The notes under the pieces were generated by a model, which saw nothing but the letters and a program-made list of their open reading frames with translations, was not told the origin of the DNA and did not search any database. Shown one piece after another: positions 20,457-24,013 of a DNA stretch of 24,013 bases (position 1 is the first letter of the stretch; each line of letters starts with the position of its first letter). This stretch comes from VRUE01 sp044867925 (lineage in GTDB: Bacteria; Actinomycetota; Thermoleophilia; Solirubrobacterales; 70-9): NCBI GenBank assembly GCA_044867925.1, contig JBIOVV010000068.1:1-24013 (forward strand), given 5' to 3'. The translations under genes were made by a program, and so were the position numbers.

Positions 20457-21605
20457 ATGAAGAAGCTGGTCATTCTCGGCAGCAGCGGTTCGATCGGCAC
20501 GCAGGCGCTGGAGATCGTCGCCTCCTCCGATCGGCTGGAGCTGGTGGGCCTCGCCGCCGGCTCGAGCTGGGAGCGGACGCTTGCGCAGGCAGGAGAGCAC
20601 GGTGTGCGCAGCGTCGCCTTTGCCGACGAGCGAGCCGCCCGCGCCGCGCGCGGGGCCTGGGACGGGCAGGTCCTCGGCGGTGAGGAGGGGATCCGAGAGC
20701 TGATCGCCTCCTCGGGCGCCGATCTGGTCCTCAACGGCATCGTCGGCGCCGCGGGGCTGGGGCCGACGGTCGTCGCGCTGGGCGAGGGGATCGACGTCGC
20801 GCTGGCCAACAAGGAGAGCCTGGTGATCGGCGGTGAGCTGACGATGGCCCTGGCTGAGGCAACCGGCGCGCGACTTCTCCCGGTCGACTCCGAGCACTCG
20901 GCCCTCTTCCAGCTGATCGGGGCGGAGGCTCTGCCAGGGACGGTCGACCGCCTAGTCCTCACCGCCTCGGGAGGGCCGTTCCGCGGTCGCACGGACCTCG
21001 ACGGGGTCAGCGTCGAGGAGGCGCTCGCCCACCCGACCTGGGCGATGGGCGGCCGGATCACGATCGACTCGGCGACGCTGATGAACAAGGGCTTCGAGGC
21101 GATCGAGGCTCACCACCTCTTCGGCGTCCCCTTCGAGCGGATCGAGGTGGTCGTCCATCCGCAGTCGATCGTCCACTCGCTGATCGACCTCAACGACGGC
21201 GCCACGCTCGCCCACCTCGGTCACCCCGACATGCGGGTGCCGATCTCCTATGCCCTGCACTACCCGGAGCGCGCCGACGTCGACGTGCCGCGGCTCGACC
21301 TGGCGACCGTCGGCCGGCTCGACTTCGAGGCGCCTGACCTCGAAACGTTCCGCTGCCTGCGCCTCGCCCTCGAGGCGGGCAGGGCGGGGGGGACGGCGCC
21401 TTGCGTGCTCAACGCGGCCGACGAGGTGGCGGTGGCCGCCTTTCTCGCCGGGAGGATCGGCTTCGCCTCGATCGCGACGGTCATCGATCGCGTCCTGGCC
21501 GCGATGCCGGCAACCGCCCCGACCCACTTCGAAGACCTCTTCGCCGTCGACGCCGAGGCCCGCCGCCGCACCGAAGAGGCAGTCGGGGGGTTGGCAACCG
21601 TATGA
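20457..21605 (+). CDS. dxr: 1-deoxy-D-xylulose 5-phosphate reductoisomerase
   Basis: Dxr converts DXP to MEP with NADPH, the first committed step of the MEP isoprenoid pathway and the target of fosmidomycin. The 382-aa protein has the NADPH loop GSSGSIG (8-14), ALANKESLV (116-123), and the metal and substrate residues Asp144/Glu146 in PVDSEHSA. TASGGPFRG (169-177) and MGGRITIDSATLMNKGFEAIEAHHLF, with Glu214 and Glu217, follow. Length is normal. It heads the conserved actinobacterial dxr-rseP-ispG cluster. The stop overlaps the rseP ATG by 4 nt. Confidence 0.97.
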   Translation: MKKLVILGSSGSIGTQALEIVASSDRLELVGLAAGSSWERTLAQAGEHGVRSVAFADERAARAARGAWDGQVLGGEEGIRELIASSGADLVLNGIVGAAGLGPTVVALGEGIDVALANKESLVIGGELTMALAEATGARLLPVDSEHSALFQLIGAEALPGTVDRLVLTASGGPFRGRTDLDGVSVEEALAHPTWAMGGRITIDSATLMNKGFEAIEAHHLFGVPFERIEVVVHPQSIVHSLIDLNDGATLAHLGHPDMRVPISYALHYPERADVDVPRLDLATVGRLDFEAPDLETFRCLRLALEAGRAGGTAPCVLNAADEVAVAAFLAGRIGFASIATVIDRVLAAMPATAPTHFEDLFAVDAEARRRTEEAVGGLATV

Positions 21606-22693
21606 ACTGGCTGCTGATCTTCCTCGGCTTCTCGTTGTTGATCATCCTCCACGAGGCGGGTCACTTCTTTGCCGCCAAGGCAACCGGGATGCGAGTCGAG
21701 CGCTTCTTCCTCTTCTTCCCGCCGAAGCTGGTCTCGGTCAAACGCGGCGAGACCGAGTACGGGATCGGCGCGATCCCGGCGGGCGGCTTCGTGAAGATCA
21801 GCGGCATGAACCCCGACGAGGTGCTGCCCGAGGGGGAAGAGCACCGCGGCTACTACCAGCAGCCGGTCTGGAAGCGGATCGTCGTGATCGGCGCCGGGCC
21901 GGCGGTGAACATCGTGCTCGCCTTCGCCATCCTCTTCGTGCTGGCGCTGGGCGCCGACGACGTCAATCAAAAGGTGGCCGAGATCGTGCCGGGCTCGCCC
22001 GCCGCGAGCGTGCTCGAGAGCGGCGATCGGATCGTCGCGGTCGACGGCAAGAGCTACCCCGGCCTCGACACAGAAGCGCGGCTCGAAAGGTTCTTCGACG
22101 ACGTCGGCTCGCACAGATGCGCGGGCAAGCCGAGCGACGGCTGCAAGGCGGAGACGCCGGTCGTCTTGCGGGTCGAACGCGACGGCCAGGTGAAGACGAT
22201 CGCGGTCCGCCCGGAATACGAAAAGAGCGCCGGCCGCACGAGGGTCGGCTTTTCCTACGGCACCGAACCCGCAGACCTCGGCGTCGGGGGCGCCTCGCAG
22301 CGGGCCGGCGACCTGATCTGGGAGGTCAGCACTCGTACGGTGACGGTCTTCGCCAACCTCTTCGACGCGGAGCAGCGCAAGGAAGTCTCCGGCGTGGTCG
22401 GGGTCAGCGACGTCGCCAACCAGACGATCGACAAGCTGGGCACGGAGAGGGCGCTGCTGCTGCTCGCCCTCGTCAGCCTCTCGCTCGGCCTGATCAACCT
22501 CTTCCCCTTCCTGCCGCTCGACGGCGGTCACATCTTCTGGAGCCTGGTCGAGAAGGCGCGCGGCAAGCCCGTGCCCTACCGGGTGATGGAGCGGGCGGGC
22601 GCGCTCGGCTTCGTGCTGGTGATCATGCTCTTCTTCCTCGGCCTGAGCAACGACATCGGGCGCCTTACCGGTGAAGGGTTCAACGTCCGCTGA
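21602..22693 (+). CDS. rseP: Site-2 protease family intramembrane zinc metalloprotease (RseP/Rip1-like)
   Basis: Site-2 proteases cut membrane proteins such as anti-sigma factors within the bilayer. The 363-aa protein has a first membrane helix with the zinc motif HEAGH (17-21, catalytic Glu18). A second helix near 92-115 leads into a PDZ domain (about 122-205, with VAEIVPGSPAASVLESGDRIVAVDG). The second metal motif is NLFPFLPLDGGH (299-310, ligand Asp307), and a last hydrophobic segment lies near 334-349. Cys173 and Cys181 flank a short insert in the PDZ region and could form a disulfide if that domain is extracytoplasmic. The position between dxr and ispG matches mycobacterial rip1. The substrate is not in the window. 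Confidence 0.95.
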   Translation: MNWLLIFLGFSLLIILHEAGHFFAAKATGMRVERFFLFFPPKLVSVKRGETEYGIGAIPAGGFVKISGMNPDEVLPEGEEHRGYYQQPVWKRIVVIGAGPAVNIVLAFAILFVLALGADDVNQKVAEIVPGSPAASVLESGDRIVAVDGKSYPGLDTEARLERFFDDVGSHRCAGKPSDGCKAETPVVLRVERDGQVKTIAVRPEYEKSAGRTRVGFSYGTEPADLGVGGASQRAGDLIWEVSTRTVTVFANLFDAEQRKEVSGVVGVSDVANQTIDKLGTERALLLLALVSLSLGLINLFPFLPLDGGHIFWSLVEKARGKPVPYRVMERAGALGFVLVIMLFFLGLSNDIGRLTGEGFNVR

Positions 22694-22709
22694 GAGGCTT
22701 ACCCCTCGG

Positions 22710-22715
22710 TAGGCT
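22710..22715 (+). promoter_or_regulatory. Putative leaderless -10 element for ispG
   Basis: TAGGCT lies 6 nt before the ispG ATG in the 28-nt rseP-ispG gap. No Shine-Dalgarno sequence precedes the ATG and no -35 box is clear. Confidence 0.4.
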
Positions 22716-22721
22716 TGCCAC

Positions 22722-23975
22722 ATGGCTTCGAAGCGGCAGATATTCGTCGGCGGCGTGCCGATCGGCGGCGGCGCCCCGGTCGCGGTGCAGACGATGACCA
22801 AGACCGAGACCGCCAACCTGGCGGCGACGATGGAGCAGATCCACAAGGTCGCCGAGGCGGGTGCCGACATCGTCCGGGTCGCGGTGCCGCGCGACGACGA
22901 CGTCGAGGCACTGACGACGATCGTCAAGGACTCACCGATCCCGGTGATCGCCGACATCCACTTCAACCACACGCTGGCGCTGAAGGCGATCGACGCCGGC
23001 GCCCACTGCATCCGGCTCAACCCGGGCAACATCGGCGGCCGCGAGAAGGTCGCCGAGGTCGCGGAGAAGGCGACCGCGGCGAACGTGCCGATGCGGATCG
23101 GCGTCAACTCCGGCTCGCTGCCCAAGCACCTGCACGCGCTCGAGCGCGAGAGCCCGGTCGAGGCGCTGGTCGCCGCCGCGGTCGAGTTCGTCGAGCTGAT
23201 GGAGTCGCTCGACTTCGAGAACTTCAAGGTCTCGATCAAGTCGACCAACGTGCCCAACACGATCGCCGCCAACCGGCTGCTTTCCGAGAAGATTCCCTAT
23301 CCGCTCCACCTCGGGATCACCGAGGCCGGCACCAAGTGGTCGGGTTCGCTCAAGTCCTCTGTCGGTCTGGGCACGCTGCTCGCCGACGGGATCGGCGACA
23401 CGATCCGGATCAGCCTCTCGACCTTCCACGCCGAGGAGGAGGTGAAGGTCGCCTGGGAGATCCTCAAGGCGCTGCAGCTGCGCGAGCGCGGCCCGGTCCT
23501 GATCGCCTGTCCGACCTGCGGTCGCCTGCAGTTCGACATGGACTCGGTGGTCGCCGAGATCGAGCAGCGGCTGGAAAGCTACGCCGAGCCGATCGAGGTG
23601 GCTGTGCTCGGCTGCGCGGTCAACGGCATCGGCGAGGCATCGCACGCCGACTTCGGCATCGCGGGGGCCAAGAACGAGGGCCTGATCTATGCCCACGGCA
23701 AGCCGCTGCGGAAGGTCCCCCAGGCGACCCTCGTCGACACCCTGTTCGAAGAGATCGACAAGTCGCTCGATCGCGGCGCGGTCGAGTTCGACGAGAACGA
23801 GTCGCGCGAGGGCGCTGCCTGGCTGGCCAGGATCGAGGCGGAGAACGCGGGTGAGCTGACGCCGGAGAAGATTGCGCGGATGGAGCATGAAGCGGCTGAA
23901 AAAGGTGAGTCGGACAAGGTTCTGCTGGATGAGGACGTATCTCCGACGGCCGGTCGACGCTTCACCAGGGCCTGA
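22722..23975 (+). CDS. ispG: 4-hydroxy-3-methylbut-2-en-1-yl diphosphate synthase (HMBPP synthase)
   Basis: IspG (GcpE) reductively opens methylerythritol cyclodiphosphate to HMBPP, the penultimate MEP step, using a [4Fe-4S] cluster. The 417-aa protein has the TIM-barrel part with VQTMTKTET (22-30), ADIHFNHTLALKAI (77-90) and RLNPGNIGG (98-106). KSSVGLGTLLADGIGDTIRISL (211-232) follows. The cluster ligands are Cys263 and Cys266 (CPTCGR) and Cys298 (GCAVNG), with Glu305 as the fourth ligand. The last ~70 residues form a charged C-terminal tail beyond the catalytic part. The remaining 38 nt of the window after the stop show nothing I can identify. Confidence 0.97.
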   Translation: MASKRQIFVGGVPIGGGAPVAVQTMTKTETANLAATMEQIHKVAEAGADIVRVAVPRDDDVEALTTIVKDSPIPVIADIHFNHTLALKAIDAGAHCIRLNPGNIGGREKVAEVAEKATAANVPMRIGVNSGSLPKHLHALERESPVEALVAAAVEFVELMESLDFENFKVSIKSTNVPNTIAANRLLSEKIPYPLHLGITEAGTKWSGSLKSSVGLGTLLADGIGDTIRISLSTFHAEEEVKVAWEILKALQLRERGPVLIACPTCGRLQFDMDSVVAEIEQRLESYAEPIEVAVLGCAVNGIGEASHADFGIAGAKNEGLIYAHGKPLRKVPQATLVDTLFEEIDKSLDRGAVEFDENESREGAAWLARIEAENAGELTPEKIARMEHEAAEKGESDKVLLDEDVSPTAGRRFTRA

Positions 23976-24013
23976 TCTATAGGCGGGCGGGTCCTGTCGC
24001 GGGGCCGGGGGGC

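Noticed and set aside
21260..23272. Long antisense open frame (about 670 codons) opposite dxr-rseP-ispG
   Set aside because: All three plus-strand genes carry complete catalytic motifs; the antisense product has only compositionally biased sequence.
1..24013. CRISPR array, insertion sequence, prophage or defence system
   Set aside because: No spaced direct repeats, transposase, integrase, attachment site or defence gene was found; the only tandem repeat is inside rpsB.

Overview
The window is about 24 kb of very GC-rich bacterial chromosome carrying almost only housekeeping genes. It most resembles a deep-branching actinobacterium of the Thermoleophilia/Solirubrobacterales type. The grounds are the base composition, SepF, a MurA with Asp in place of the catalytic Cys, the dxr-rseP-ispG and rpsB-tsf-pyrH-frr clusters, and many start codons only 6-8 nt behind a TAnnnT hexamer, as in leaderless transcription. 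The HisZ plus short HisG pair differs from the long HisG of mycobacteria and streptomycetes. The lineage is an inference; no species is named.

Layout. (1) 1-491: the 3' end of a 23S rRNA gene, a short spacer, a complete 5S rRNA gene and an intrinsic terminator, all on the plus strand. (2) 447-2888, minus strand: two membrane-anchored alpha/beta hydrolases with a small unknown ORF tightly packed between them. They face the rRNA operon and diverge from murA. (3) 2913-4211: murA. (4) 4344-11271: a histidine operon, hisZ-hisG-hisD-hisB-hisH-hisA-hisF, followed by a CCA-adding/poly(A) polymerase-type nucleotidyltransferase. hisC, hisI and hisE are not here. (5) 11258-15587: pgeF, yggS, sepF, proC, yggT, lspA and an S4-less RluA-family pseudouridine synthase. 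This is a remnant of the actinobacterial/firmicute division cluster, without ftsZ and divIVA. (6) 15603-20437: rpsB (with a very long C-terminal tail), tsf, pyrH, frr, uppS and cdsA. (7) 20457-23975: dxr, rseP and ispG.

How the genes work together. Region 4 makes most of the enzymes from PRPP+ATP to imidazole acetol phosphate, plus the final oxidation step; the missing steps must be encoded elsewhere. Regions 3, 5, 6 and 7 centre on the envelope. MurA starts peptidoglycan precursor synthesis. Dxr and IspG feed the MEP isoprenoid pathway, whose product UppS extends to the polyprenyl lipid carrier. CdsA makes CDP-diacylglycerol. LspA and RseP are membrane proteases, and SepF tethers the divisome. 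rpsB, tsf, frr and pyrH supply translation factors and UMP kinase.

Most plus-strand genes are separated by few bases or overlap by 1-14 nt, so long polycistronic transcripts are likely. Putative TAnnnT -10 elements just before hisF, proC, dxr and ispG suggest extra internal leaderless starts. I found no CRISPR array, insertion sequence, prophage, tRNA or obvious accessory system. The unusual material is at the level of regulation and protein architecture: overlapping divergent promoters, palindromes and hairpins in the few gaps, the S2 tail, composition shifts in hisD and yggS, and the small ORF between the hydrolases.
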